Positions 1 to 9,243 are shown, numbered from the stretch's first letter. The stretch is 64,000 bases of DNA from Crocinitomicaceae bacterium (GCA_016709005.1 JADJEU010000002.1:310001-374000); one strand, 5' to 3'. The notes: a model not told the origin generated them from the letters alone. Made by a program: numbers and translations.

Positions 1-2
1 AT

Positions 3-122
3 ATTTACGCCATGAAGGAATTGAAAGTAAAAGAACTTTTTGTTCCCAAAGTTGGTTTGGCAGATGGTATGATTTATAATCTGCATCAAAAGAAAAATAT
101 TGCAGCAACCGTATTGTCGTAA
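3..122 (+). CDS. Ppx/GppA phosphatase, C-terminal fragment
   Basis: This is an open frame entering from the left edge and ending at TAA 120-122, so only about 39 C-terminal residues are visible. The segment VPKVGLADGMIYNL matches the closing motif of Ppx/GppA exopolyphosphatase and guanosine-pentaphosphate phosphatases, where a G-L-x-D-G-x-I block ends the ASKHA-fold domain. The family removes terminal phosphate from polyphosphate or pppGpp. The catalytic residues lie outside the window, so the exact substrate cannot be judged. A phosphate-related role would fit the phosphate-uptake island 8 kb downstream, but that link is only positional. A palindromic repeat begins immediately after the stop codon. 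Confidence 0.6.
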   Translation: MYAMKELKVKELFVPKVGLADGMIYNLHQKKNIAATVLS

Positions 123-123
123 T

Positions 124-144
124 GGACGGACTCGCTCCGTCCCC
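124..144 (-). repeat. REP-like hairpin, GCGAG-loop family
   Basis: On the minus strand this reads as stem GGACGGA, loop GCGAG, stem TCCGTCC, with 7 perfect base pairs. It starts two bases after the stop codon of the Ppx/GppA fragment. The same loop and a related stem recur near 22274, 28221 and 29202. Confidence 0.6.
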
Positions 145-242
145 AAATAAACATTCACAAATTTAACTGTGCGGTTTACAAAGCCGTTGATTCAGGTATC
201 AAATGATCGGGTCATCTTTGAATAAAAGAAACTTGAAATCAT

Positions 243-1223
243 ATGAGAAAAAAATCTACTTCACTTTTTTTAATCCTTTTTGCCGCTTCAACATTTGCGC
301 AAATTCCGACTGACAACTTAATCTGCGATGTCAAATTCAACAACAATCTTCTTAACGATGGATCATCGAATGACGGCTTCATTGAAGGTGATGTGGCTGC
401 CATTGGTTATGCAACGGATCGTTTCGGAAATCCAAACGCGGCACTCAGTTTAGACAATGCTACTGCTGGATGGGTTAGTTTTGGTGATGTGCCTTTGGAT
501 GATCCTGACTATTCAATTTCATTCTGGATCAATTTTAATGCGTTTACAGTCAATCAGCAAAAACTGATTTCAAAAAGGGAAATTTGCGGAACTGGAAGTT
601 TTTTTGATATCACGCTTTATCCGAGTCCAAATACCCTTGTACTTGAGAACTATGCTTCAGGTGATCCAAATTCTAGCCTAAACTACAATACAGCTATTGA
701 TCCTGCGGTGTGGGTTCACATTACCTACGTTCTAAATCAAACTGATGAGGAAACGAAACTTTATCTTGATGGTGTTTTGGTTGAAACCATAGCATGGACA
801 ACATCACTGGCAGATGGTTCAATGAATAATAGCAGCGATCTTGGTATTGGCTGGTCACCTTGCGTGAGCAATCCAAATGTTGACTATTACGACGGATTAT
901 TTGACGACTTGCGGATCTACACACGCCCACTGACTGACGCAGAGGTAACAGCAATTTACAATGAGGCAGATCCGCTTGCAGGTGCAGGAATTTCAGATGA
1001 TACCAAGGTCAACGGAATGGAAATTTATCCAAATCCGGCAAGTCAAAATCTGAATGTTGAGTTGATAAATGCAGAGGCTATTCAACTCATTGACATAGCA
1101 GGAACCGTGATTTTTTCTTCATCTGCACTGGCTAATCATACCATAGACATTTCACTTCTTTCAAAAGGAATTTATTTTGTTCGCACCGCATCCGGACAAA
1201 CTGAAAAATTTATAAAACTCTAA
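243..1223 (+). CDS. LamG-domain protein with T9SS type A sorting domain
   Basis: This is a secreted 326-residue protein. An N-terminal signal peptide (about residues 1-19, ending in TFAQ) is followed by a concanavalin A-like/LamG jelly-roll domain (about 25-240), recognisable from the pattern SISFWINF, the WVHITYVLN strand, KLYLDGVLV and the FDDLRIYTRPLTDAEV ending. Such domains usually bind carbohydrate. A C-terminal type A T9SS sorting domain occupies about 255-326, with IYPNPA, an IDIAG strand and GIYFVR, so export across the outer membrane and surface anchoring are expected. No catalytic domain is seen, so a binding or adhesive role is inferred. The gene appears monocistronic, with a good terminator downstream. 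Confidence 0.8.
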   Translation: MRKKSTSLFLILFAASTFAQIPTDNLICDVKFNNNLLNDGSSNDGFIEGDVAAIGYATDRFGNPNAALSLDNATAGWVSFGDVPLDDPDYSISFWINFNAFTVNQQKLISKREICGTGSFFDITLYPSPNTLVLENYASGDPNSSLNYNTAIDPAVWVHITYVLNQTDEETKLYLDGVLVETIAWTTSLADGSMNNSSDLGIGWSPCVSNPNVDYYDGLFDDLRIYTRPLTDAEVTAIYNEADPLAGAGISDDTKVNGMEIYPNPASQNLNVELINAEAIQLIDIAGTVIFSSSALANHTIDISLLSKGIYFVRTASGQTEKFIKL

Positions 1224-1296
1224 GATCTCTAGTTTCTATTTTATTATTGCAGCTCAATAGTTCAAGCTCAGGTAAAATAGCCTTTCAACTTGAAAA

Positions 1297-1328
1297 CCAG
1301 TGTTGTTGATTCAGCACTGGTTTTTTTT
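1297..1328 (+). terminator. Rho-independent terminator after the LamG gene
   Basis: CCAGTG pairs with CACTGG (1315-1320) across a 12-base loop and is followed by eight T residues. It lies about 75 bases after the LamG-protein stop. Confidence 0.75.
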
Positions 1329-1449
1329 AACCCGACAAGTGAGCCCATCCAATGCTCGTTTGCAGGAAGAGGCTGCACCCTGTATAAAAAAACATCGAGC
1401 TTGTCCAAATTTTCAGATTCTTTCTATATTTACAAAAAACTTAAAGATT

Positions 1450-1611
1450 ATGTCAGATCATCACAACGACCACTCGCACGATCACGGACACGACGATCAC
1501 GGCCACCATGGTTCAGATTATACGTATTTTGATGAATCAACGAACATTCTTGTACCTGTTCTGATCAGCATTTTGTTGATTGTGATCTTTGGTATTGTTT
1601 TCTTTGGATAA
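1450..1611 (+). CDS. Small His-rich single-pass membrane protein
   Basis: This is a 53-residue protein starting at ATG 1450. The longer reading upstream crosses a terminator and has no plausible start. Residues 3-26 are almost entirely His, Asp, Gly and Ser with nine histidines, and residues 33-53 form one hydrophobic helix that ends the protein. The His-rich head would face cytoplasm or periplasm and could bind metal ions, but this is inferred from composition only. I do not recognise a family. It sits between a terminator and the GH3-family gene, 52 bases upstream of the latter, so it may be co-transcribed with it. Confidence 0.6.
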   Translation: MSDHHNDHSHDHGHDDHGHHGSDYTYFDESTNILVPVLISILLIVIFGIVFFG

Positions 1612-1663
1612 ACACTTTCTTGTTTTATCGGAGATCAGATAGTTCACCTTCAAAGCTGATCCT

Positions 1664-3189
1664 ATGCCTTTTAATTCAATCTTTTCGTGGATTATCAAGA
1701 AACGTATTCACCAGATTGATCTGTTTAAAAAATATCCCGTAGAAGTTCAAAGTGATGTATTGACTGCGTTAATTGATCGCGCAAAAGATACTGAATGGGG
1801 CAAAAAATACGGTTATCAGCACATCAAAACGTATTCCGATTTTTCTAAAACTGTTCCACTTACTGACTACGCAACACTTGAACCTTACGTAGAACGTCTT
1901 TTGAAAAACGAACAAAATCTTACCTGGAATTCGGAGATAAAATGGTTTGCTAAATCATCCGGTACCTCAACAGGAAAAAGTAAATTTTTACCCGTATCAC
2001 GTGAGTCGCTGGAAGATTGTCATTACAAAGGCGGCAAAGATTTATTAAGTCTTTATTACAACCAGATTCCAGATCGAAAACTTTACAAAGGCAAGCATCT
2101 CATTTTAGGTGGAAGTGCCGAAATAAATTACCTCACCAGCGATTCTTATTTTGGTGATTTGTCAGCAATCATTTTAAAAAATATGCCTTGGTGGGCAGAG
2201 TTGCGCAGAACCCCATCGCGTGAAATTGCACTGATGAGCGAGTGGGAAGAAAAAATTGAAAAACTGGCACGTTCAACAATTGATCAGGACATTTACATTC
2301 TCGCCGGAGTACCAAGCTGGACACTTGTTCTATGCAATCGGGTTTTAGAAATTACCGGTAAAAAAAATCTCAGGGAGGTTTGGCCAAACCTTGAACTGTT
2401 TATGCACGGTGGTGTCAACTTTGAACCATATCGCGAACAGTTTCAGCGCATGATTCCGTTTCCAAATATGAATTATGTTGAGACCTATAATGCATCCGAA
2501 GGTTTTTTTGGAATTCAGGATGATTTCAAATTAAATGAATTGTTGTTGATGCTTGACTACGGTGTCTTTTTTGAATTTATACCGATGAATGACTTTGCCG
2601 GGCTCGAATCAAAAATGTAATTCAATTAGCCGATGTCATTCCAGGTGAAAATTATGCGCTTGTCATCTCAACCAATGCCGGCCTTTGGCGTTACATCATT
2701 GGCGATACTGTCAGATTCACTTCTACACATCCTTACCGATTCAAAATAAGTGGACGTACAAAAAGTTTTATCAATGCGTTTGGTGAAGAACTTGTGGTGG
2801 AAAATGCAGAACGCGCCATTGCTGAAGCATGTTTAAAAACAGGTTCTGAAATTCGTGAATACACGGCCGGACCAATTTACATGCAAGAAAAAAACATTGG
2901 TGCGCATCAATGGATTATCGAATTCAAAAAACCACCTGAAGATCTTCTGGTCTTTACGCATATTCTTGATGGCAAACTCAAAGCAGTGAATTCAGATTAT
3001 GAAGCAAAACGATCCGGAAATCTATCCCTGGGGATGCCTCAAATTCTGGCCGCACAAAACGGCCTGTTTGAAAACTGGCTCAAGTCAATTAATAAATTAG
3101 GAGGTCAACACAAAGTTCCGCGCTTAAATAATGATCGTGTATTAATCGAATTATTATTGGCAATGAATTCCAAAAAAGATCAAAGCTAA
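1664..3189 (+). CDS. GH3-family adenylating protein, frameshifted
   Basis: Together the two pieces make a protein of about 508 residues, the normal length of bacterial GH3 (auxin-responsive promoter) family members, which belong to the ANL adenylating superfamily and form acyl-adenylates or conjugate acids to amino acids; the bacterial substrate is generally unknown. Visible motifs are SSGTSTGKSKFLP (nucleotide-binding loop, about residue 105), YNASEGFFGIQ (about 280) and, in the second frame, LWRYIIGDTVRF. The first frame stops at 2620. The match continues in the next frame from about 2605 (ESK then NVIQLADV). Adding one A to the five-A run at 2611-2615 gives a continuous ESKNVIQL reading. 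It converges with a small gene on the other strand, overlapping at the stops. Confidence 0.8.
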
Positions 3190-3323
3190 ATAGATACCAG
3201 CAAAATTGTGGCAAGAATAGACAAGCTAAAAAAAATCAACACCACTACTTTTTTCTCTCTGTAAGAAATGCTTTCTTTTCGTTCAAAAAGACTGTCAAAA
3301 ACGTATGATACCACTTTTGCCAT
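3186..3323 (-). CDS. Putative small single-pass membrane protein
   Basis: A 45-codon frame on the minus strand starts with ATG at 3323 and ends with TAG at 3188-3186. The protein begins MAKVVSYVFDSLFERKE, has a basic stretch (YREKK), and ends in one hydrophobic helix of about 18 residues (VVVLIFFSLSILATILLV). The soluble head followed by a K-rich border and a tail helix looks like a real small membrane protein rather than noise. It lies in an otherwise empty 360-base gap and its stop overlaps the GH3 stop. The family is unknown to me and there is no homology evidence. Confidence 0.4.
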   Translation of the reverse strand: MAKVVSYVFDSLFERKESISYREKKVVVLIFFSLSILATILLVSI

Positions 3324-3551
3324 GATCCAAAAATTAGTCGGTTTATCGATTTAGACGTTAAAATTAACTCAAAGGTTTGGACTGATTGTTAAATTCACAC
3401 TAAATTTTTCCATCGTTCTGTTTTACAAGATGATCGTATTAATCCAGTGAATTAACGTTCAGACAGAACATCAGAAATTGACAATCCATTCTCACTGAAC
3501 ATCATTCCCATTTTCTTGTTAACTTTAGAATACTCAATTAATAAGATTCAC

Positions 3552-6119
3552 ATGAAAAAATTAGTACTCTTCAGTTTTCTGCTGATCAGCATTCAAAGTT
3601 TATTCAGTCAGGAAATTAATACACCGGGATCTTATGTACCAGGTGAAGTTCTTGTTCAGATTGATGATCCGATGTGGCTACCGGAAATTATCAGTGAATT
3701 ACAAATCGTAAACAGTGCTTTTACAGGATTGCGCGTATCGAAAGAAATTTCACGTCCGGTAAACATCTGGTTATTTGCCTTTGATGAAAATGTCATTACA
3801 CATGAGGCTATGCTCGCTGCCCTGAGCGCCAACAAACGCATTCAGATTGCACAGAACAATCACTACATTCAAATGCGTTCAACCACTCCAAACGATCCAA
3901 TTTTCACATCACAATGGCACCATATTGATGGATCAGATAACGACATTGATTCTGACCTTGCGTGGGACATCACAACGGGTGGTTCAACTATTAATGGAGA
4001 TGAAATTGTTGTTTGTGTTATTGAAGATCAGGGCGCTGCCTGGAATCACGAAGATCTTCTTGCAAATCACTGGGTTAATACCGGCGAAATTGATGGAAAC
4101 GGAATTGATGATGATGGCAATGGTTATGTTGATGACTACCATGGATGGAATACAACTGCAAACAATGATAACATCGGGGCAGGTGGTCATGGAACAAATG
4201 TATCAGGGATGATTGGAGCTAAAGGAAATAATGCTACTGATGCAACAGGTATCAACTGGAATGTGAAAATCATGCAAGTAGATATGTCGGCGTCACTGAC
4301 CGAGTCAAGTGTAATTGCTGCTTATACTTATCCATTAACGATGCGTCAACTATATACTAGCAGTGGCGGAACAGAAGGTGCTTTCGTAGTCGCAACAAAT
4401 GCATCCTGGGGAATTGATAATGCAAATCCTGCAAGTTATCCGCTTTGGTGTAATTTTTACAATACACTTGGTCAAGCTGGAATTTTAAATTGTGGTGCAA
4501 CTGCTAATAATAATCTAAACATGGATGTTGTAGGAGACATGCCAACAGGATGTTCAAGCCCTTACATGATTTCTGTAACCGCAACCAATAGCAGCGACGT
4601 TCGCACTTTTTCAGGGTATGGACAAACTACCATAGATGTAGCGGCACCCGGTGGAAATATTGTAACACTTGCAAATACAAATACAACTGCATCCATGTCT
4701 GGAACATCCTTTGCATCACCTTTAACTGCAGGTGTAATTGCACTTCTTTATTCTGTGCCATGCCAAAACTTAGCAGATTTATCGATGTCCGATCCACAAG
4801 CAGCAGCCGATTTAGTTCGCACCGCATTATTGGATGGCGTTGATCCGGTTGCAAATCTTACTACTGAAACTGTAACCGGAGGACGAATCAACGCCTACAA
4901 CAGTATCCTATTAATTCAATCAAGCGGTTGCGAAACCTGTGACATGACACTTACAAGTTCATCTCAAAATACACTTTGCAACACTTCTTGCGATGGCCAA
5001 ATTGTGGTTAATCCATCCGGAGGTTCTGGCTCTTTTACTTACGATATTGGTGGCGGCCCGCAAGCTTCAAATACATTCTCAGCTTTGTGCGATGGAAACT
5101 ATACAGTGACTGTTGATGACGGAGATCTCTGCAATCAATCAATTGATTTTACCATTACATCTCCAACTGCATTAAGTGGAAGCACATCTGTAACACATGA
5201 ATTTTTTGGAACAGATGGTGCAATTAATTTGACAGCAACAGGTGGAACAACACCGTACTCATTTACATGGAGCGGGCCGGGAATGTTCACAGCATCAACT
5301 GAAGACATCAGTGGATTAGTTGCTGGCACGTATAGCGTATCAATAACAGACGGCAATGGCTGTGCTTTTCTGGTTGCAGGTATTGTGGTTAATCCACCAC
5401 CCGCGTGTACAATGACTGTCTCAAATACAGTACAAAATATAAGTTGCATTGGCGGATGTGATGGCGAAATCACTTTAACACCAACCGGAGGATCGGGTTC
5501 ATATACCTTTGACATTGGATCAGGCGCACAAGCATCTGGAAATTTTACCGCACTTTGTGACGGCAACTACAGCGTTGTGGTTGACGATGGTGCCGTTTGT
5601 AATGAGACAATCAATATCACAATTTCATCTCCTGCTGCACTTAGTGGCGCAACTAATTTGACACATGAGTTAGTTGGAAATGATGGTGCAATTGATCTTA
5701 CGGTTACCGGTGGAACAGCTCCTTATTCGTTCGCCTGGACAGGTCCAAACAGCTTCACTGCGTCGTCAGAAGATTTAACCGGACTCACAGAAGGAACCTA
5801 TGAAGTGACTATTACAGATGACAACGGTTGCACGACAGTTATTTCAAATATTGTAATTACGTCCTCAGTTGGAATTTCAGGAAATGAATTAGAATTCAGC
5901 ATCTATCCAAATCCTGCTCAAAAAGAATTTACACTGAGTTTAACAGATGGTCAGCAAGTTACTTTGGTATTGTATGATGCAATAGGAAATATCGTGTTAA
6001 CTCAACAGGCTAACAAGACGACCAGTATTGGTGTTTCAGCCTTGGCAAAGGGAATTTATGTTTACACCATCACTACTCAAAACGGCAATCAGGCAACTGG
6101 AAAATTAGTCATTGAATAG
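3552..6119 (+). CDS. Secreted subtilisin-like S8 protease, SprB repeats, T9SS type A
   Basis: This is an 855-residue extracellular serine protease. The start at ATG 3552 gives a clean signal peptide (ending LFSQ, residue 20); the longer reading adds 12 residues in front of it. The S8 catalytic triad is visible: D159 in EDQG, H213 in GGHGTNVSGM and S386 in SGTSFASP, with oxyanion Asn283. The Asp/Gly-rich loop at 179-195 is typical of Bacteroidota S8 proteases. Two SprB-type modules follow the protease domain, each opening with a C...CDGxI segment and closing with GTYxVxITDxNGC. A type A sorting domain (IYPNPAQKEF ... GIYVYTI) ends the protein. Residues 25-110 resemble a propeptide. The target substrate is unknown. 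Confidence 0.88.
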   Translation: MKKLVLFSFLLISIQSLFSQEINTPGSYVPGEVLVQIDDPMWLPEIISELQIVNSAFTGLRVSKEISRPVNIWLFAFDENVITHEAMLAALSANKRIQIAQNNHYIQMRSTTPNDPIFTSQWHHIDGSDNDIDSDLAWDITTGGSTINGDEIVVCVIEDQGAAWNHEDLLANHWVNTGEIDGNGIDDDGNGYVDDYHGWNTTANNDNIGAGGHGTNVSGMIGAKGNNATDATGINWNVKIMQVDMSASLTESSVIAAYTYPLTMRQLYTSSGGTEGAFVVATNASWGIDNANPASYPLWCNFYNTLGQAGILNCGATANNNLNMDVVGDMPTGCSSPYMISVTATNSSDVRTFSGYGQTTIDVAAPGGNIVTLANTNTTASMSGTSFASPLTAGVIALLYSVPCQNLADLSMSDPQAAADLVRTALLDGVDPVANLTTETVTGGRINAYNSILLIQSSGCETCDMTLTSSSQNTLCNTSCDGQIVVNPSGGSGSFTYDIGGGPQASNTFSALCDGNYTVTVDDGDLCNQSIDFTITSPTALSGSTSVTHEFFGTDGAINLTATGGTTPYSFTWSGPGMFTASTEDISGLVAGTYSVSITDGNGCAFLVAGIVVNPPPACTMTVSNTVQNISCIGGCDGEITLTPTGGSGSYTFDIGSGAQASGNFTALCDGNYSVVVDDGAVCNETINITISSPAALSGATNLTHELVGNDGAIDLTVTGGTAPYSFAWTGPNSFTASSEDLTGLTEGTYEVTITDDNGCTTVISNIVITSSVGISGNELEFSIYPNPAQKEFTLSLTDGQQVTLVLYDAIGNIVLTQQANKTTSIGVSALAKGIYVYTITTQNGNQATGKLVIE

Positions 6120-6144
6120 CGCAAAAATAAAATTCACAAAAGGG

Positions 6145-6174
6145 TAGCCGATTATTTTGTCGGCTATTTTTTTT
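6145..6174 (+). terminator. Terminator after the S8 protease
   Basis: TAGCCGA pairs with TCGGCTA (6160-6166) over an 8-base loop, followed by a T-rich run of eight bases. Confidence 0.75.
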
Positions 6175-6188
6175 CACTTGAACGAACT

Positions 6189-6518
6189 ATGAAAAAATAC
6201 TATTTAAAAAACGGAACGCGTGAATCAGGTCCTTATTTATTGGATGATTTAAAATATCAACGCATCACTTCAAGCTCATTGGTTAAAGTTGAGAATGGTG
6301 AATGGCATCCTATTTCGCAGAATAGTGATTTGAGATTTCTGTTGGCAACGAGTGATGGAAAAGGCAACTCAGGCTCATCTGTATTCGACAATCGGAACAG
6401 AGAAGATAACAGTGGAAATCCAACGAACCCAAAATCTAAGCTAGTTCTAGCAATAGTTGTAGCAATTTTCTTTGCCGCTATGGGAATGGGAATTGTATTC
6501 TTTTTAGCGGCTAGATAA
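6189..6518 (+). CDS. GYF_2-domain membrane protein
   Basis: A 109-residue protein begins with a GYF_2 (DUF4339) module, about residues 3-53, seen in the pattern YYLKNGTRESGPYLLDDLK ... SLVKVENGEWHPI. These modules are thought to bind proline-rich peptides or other proteins. A polar, Asn/Ser-rich linker (55-83) leads to one C-terminal transmembrane helix (about 86-107). It is therefore probably tail-anchored with the GYF_2 head in the cytoplasm. It starts 15 bases after the terminator of the protease gene and converges with the moaC-moaB gene. Its partner is not evident from the neighbours. Confidence 0.7.
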   Translation: MKKYYLKNGTRESGPYLLDDLKYQRITSSSLVKVENGEWHPISQNSDLRFLLATSDGKGNSGSSVFDNRNREDNSGNPTNPKSKLVLAIVVAIFFAAMGMGIVFFLAAR

Positions 6519-6539
6519 TCGCTAGAAAATTTCCTTTTT

Positions 6540-7457
6540 CTAATCGTGTCTGTTCCCTTTTAAGACACCAAAAATGTGAAGCACTTGCGGAAAAATTGCG
6601 TCCATACTTTCACGTGCGCCGTTTGTTGAACCAGGTAATGCAAGTACTAACATATCACCTTTTACACCAGCAACGCTGCGCGATAACATGGCATAGGGCG
6701 TGCGATCTTGTCCGTAATTCCGGATTGCTTCTTCTATGCCCGGTACACGGCGATCTAATAATGGAATGATAGATTCAGGTGTAATATCTCTTACTGATAA
6801 TCCTGTTCCGCCAGTATAAATAATCAGGTTGAATTTTTGCGAGTAGACTTCATTCAATTTTTTTTGAATGATTTCCTTTTCATCCGGAATGATTTCATAC
6901 ATGCCAATTTCAACACCCGACATTTTTAGTTTTTCGATGATTGCTTTTCCTGCAAGATCTTCTTTTTGTCCAGCGGAAATTGTATCTGAACAAACGATTA
7001 CTGCTGCACGTAAATCTTTTCTGTTAATGAATTTCTCTTTGAAATCAGATTTACCACCCCTCTTTTCAACTAACTTGATAGAAGAAATTTCAATGCCTTT
7101 GTCAATCGGTTTTAACATGTCATACATTGTGAGCGCAACCACACTGGCACCGTGCATGGCCTCCACCTCTACACCGGTTTTATATATTGTATGAACTTCT
7201 ACCTCAATCTGAATTTCAAGATTATTTATTGCATAACGCACTGAAGTAAATTCAATTGGCAACGGATGACAATCTGGTAAAAGATCGGGTGTTTTTTTTA
7301 CTCCCAAAAGTCCTGCCGCTTTTGCCATTTCAAAAACATCTCCTTTCGGAACTGTTTTATTTTGAATAGCAAGAATGGTTTCTTGTTTTGAAACTTTTAC
7401 AATTGCTGATGCGATTGCTTTGCGCAAGGTGTAAGTTTTGGAGGTGATGTTTACCAT
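6540..7457 (-). CDS. moaCB: Bifunctional molybdopterin biosynthesis protein MoaC/MoaB
   Basis: This is a 305-residue fusion. ATG 7457 is preferred because MVNITSKTYTLRKA matches the MoaC N-terminus, and the eight residues upstream do not belong. Residues 1-145 are MoaC (cyclic pyranopterin monophosphate synthase), with the signature GVEVEAMHGASVVALTMYDM around 112-131. Residues 155-300 are MoaB/MogA, with TGGTGLSVRDITPES and LPGSTNGARESMDA, the MPT-adenylylation fold. The MoaC-MoaB fusion is known in Bacteroidota. moaE lies upstream on the same strand, 173 bases away; moaA, moaD and moeA are not in the window. Confidence 0.9.
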   Translation of the reverse strand: MVNITSKTYTLRKAIASAIVKVSKQETILAIQNKTVPKGDVFEMAKAAGLLGVKKTPDLLPDCHPLPIEFTSVRYAINNLEIQIEVEVHTIYKTGVEVEAMHGASVVALTMYDMLKPIDKGIEISSIKLVEKRGGKSDFKEKFINRKDLRAAVIVCSDTISAGQKEDLAGKAIIEKLKMSGVEIGMYEIIPDEKEIIQKKLNEVYSQKFNLIIYTGGTGLSVRDITPESIIPLLDRRVPGIEEAIRNYGQDRTPYAMLSRSVAGVKGDMLVLALPGSTNGARESMDAIFPQVLHIFGVLKGNRHD

Positions 7458-7600
7458 AATAAGTAAAAATACAAAATTCAAAATACAAAATTCAAAACCT
7501 TTTGATCGAGCGTTAACCTTTGTGAGATCCTGAAACGATCACGATACCTATCAGGACAGGATGACTCCTCCGTATTAAAGTTTGTAATTTTGATATTTGT

Positions 7601-7616
7601 CCCGATAGCTATCGGG
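7601..7616. repeat. Perfect 16-bp palindrome
   Basis: CCCGATAGCTATCGGG is a perfect inverted repeat with no loop, in the gap between moaE and the moaC-moaB fusion. To my knowledge the same palindrome recurs in many Flavobacteriia genomes. A degenerate relative (CGATACCTATCAGGAC) may lie about 60 bases away, near 7537-7552. Confidence 0.55.
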
Positions 7617-7630
7617 ATTGGAATTTAACC

Positions 7631-8059
7631 TTAGGAATTTACTTTCCACTGATGTGAATCATCTTCAAAAATTTCTTTTCCAAAAACGGGGACTTTTGAT
7701 TTAATCTCCTCAACTATATACCGGCATGAATCCATTGCCATTGCGCGGTGTCTGGAAGATGTAAAAACGAAAAGACATATTTCACCCGCTTTAACAATTC
7801 CAGTGCTGTGATAAATGTGAAGACAAGTCAGATCAAATTTTTCAAAAGCAGATTCGCGAATTTCATGGAACACTTTTTCAGCCATCTCTTCATAACAACT
7901 GTAATCAATAGCGACTACTTTTTTACCGTCAATTTCATCTGCACGCACCTGACCCAAAAAAATATCATGTGCACCAATGTTGGTTTTCACCTGATGATGT
8001 GCAATGCTGTCTGCAATTTTTTGAGGACTAATTGGTCCGTTGAAGAGTGATTTTTTCAT
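7631..8059 (-). CDS. moaE: Molybdopterin synthase catalytic subunit MoaE
   Basis: This 142-residue protein is the usual MoaE length. ATG 8059 (MKKSLFNGPIS) is chosen over the upstream TTG because the extra 15 residues are not family-like. Family features are GAHDIFLGQVRAD (30-41), IDYSCYEEMAEK, HSTGIVKAGE, SSRHRAMAMDSCRYIVEEIKSKVPVFGKE (101-129) with the catalytic lysines, and QWK at the end. It inserts dithiolene sulfur into cPMP together with MoaD, which is not seen here. It is probably transcribed with the downstream moaC-moaB fusion, with a palindrome in the intervening gap. Confidence 0.92.
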   Translation of the reverse strand: MKKSLFNGPISPQKIADSIAHHQVKTNIGAHDIFLGQVRADEIDGKKVVAIDYSCYEEMAEKVFHEIRESAFEKFDLTCLHIYHSTGIVKAGEICLFVFTSSRHRAMAMDSCRYIVEEIKSKVPVFGKEIFEDDSHQWKVNS

Positions 8060-8152
8060 AACTAATCTGGTCAATAACCAAATGTATGAAATCAGATTTG
8101 GCAATCAAGTCAAATTCAAAACAATCTTACCTGATACTTGAAAAAGTGGCTA

Positions 8153-9243
8153 TTAGATCCCTAATTCAATTTGGAAAAAGACACCTAATTTACTTGTTGA
8201 AGTAACTGCCTGAATATTCCGTTTAGTATTATACGTAACGTTGGCCTGAACTTTTAAACGATGTCCTACAATGTACTTTGTCACACCTACGTGCAAGTGC
8301 TCCTCACGATTGAGGTTGACTGTCGGATAATCTGCGTTTGCGTAAACAGAACTGAATGGTGCTATAAATGCATAGCGCGCGGCCACTTCATAATTATTTT
8401 TAAACAAGTAACTGATCTGGGTCAAATTTCCGACACCAACATATACGCTGCTGAATTTTGTTCCTGTCACATCTGCTGTTACAGATTTATCAGAAATACG
8501 CTCACAAAATTCATTATAAAATGCAAATCCTTTGTACTTGAATAAGATATCAAGATGCAGATTTTGCATATTGGTTGCGCTATATAAGTCAGTACCAAGC
8601 TGACCACCGTTTCTGAGGGCAAGGGCATTATAGTTGTAACTGGCAGCGATAGACAATTTTGGTTTTGGTTCACGTGCTAAATCACCTTCAACATAATCAT
8701 TGTTACCGGTAAATTTTCCAAATGAAAAATTCCGCAATCACGATCTAAAGTAAATGTTGAATTCACAATTGATCTATCTACGAATTGTTGGTCACCTGAT
8801 GAAACCACGCGTTGTCTGTTTCCTGGCAACTTAGTCTGACCCACCGTGATGCCAAAACTCGGCGTCACCTGATAGCTGATAATAGCATCTCTAATGATGT
8901 TTACGCTTGTGTTGCTACCAGATAATTTAGTACTCTCCCAATCCATGTCGCCTCTCGAAAAAGAAAGCTGAACATGATAAGTCCATTTAGGATTAAATAC
9001 AAATCCTTTAAAGCGTAATCTCAATCTGCGAATTCTGAACTCAAAAGATTCTGGTGTGAAATCTGTCATGGACATAGATTCATATCCAAGTCTGTTTTGA
9101 ATGCGAAATTGAAATTGTGTTGAGAACAATGAATCTTTTGCCACAAACTCAATTCCCTTTTCTCTCTTTGTATAAACTTGAATAGGTGTTTGAGAATTAG
9201 CACCGAGGCCGACAAACAAAAACAACACCAATAAATTTCTCAT
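8153..9243 (-). CDS. Phosphate-selective porin O/P family protein, frameshifted
   Basis: This outer-membrane beta-barrel protein reads as about 363 residues when two frames are joined. The signal peptide (to about residue 18, GANSQ) is followed by strands typical of the porin O/P family: FQFRIQNRLGYES, FRIRRLRLRFKGFVFNPKWTYHVQLSF, VGQTKLPGNRQRVVSS. The first frame goes out of register after DRDCGI. The second frame continues with NFSFGKFTGNNDYVEGD and runs to the end. One additional A in the plus-strand run 8725-8729 restores DRDCGIFSFGKFTGNN. The family forms anion or phosphate channels. It is divergent from the Na/Pi transporter, and the shared intergenic region carries repeat boxes. Porin specificity for phosphate versus polyphosphate cannot be told here. 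Confidence 0.82.

Noticed and set aside
1300..1449. N-terminal extension of the small His-rich protein
   Set aside because: It crosses the terminator hairpin at 1297-1328 and has no conserved-looking residues; ATG 1450 is kept.
5135..5566. A 143-codon frame on the minus strand inside the S8 protease gene
   Set aside because: It is antisense to the repeat region of a well-supported gene, Pro/Val-rich, with no domain and no start context.
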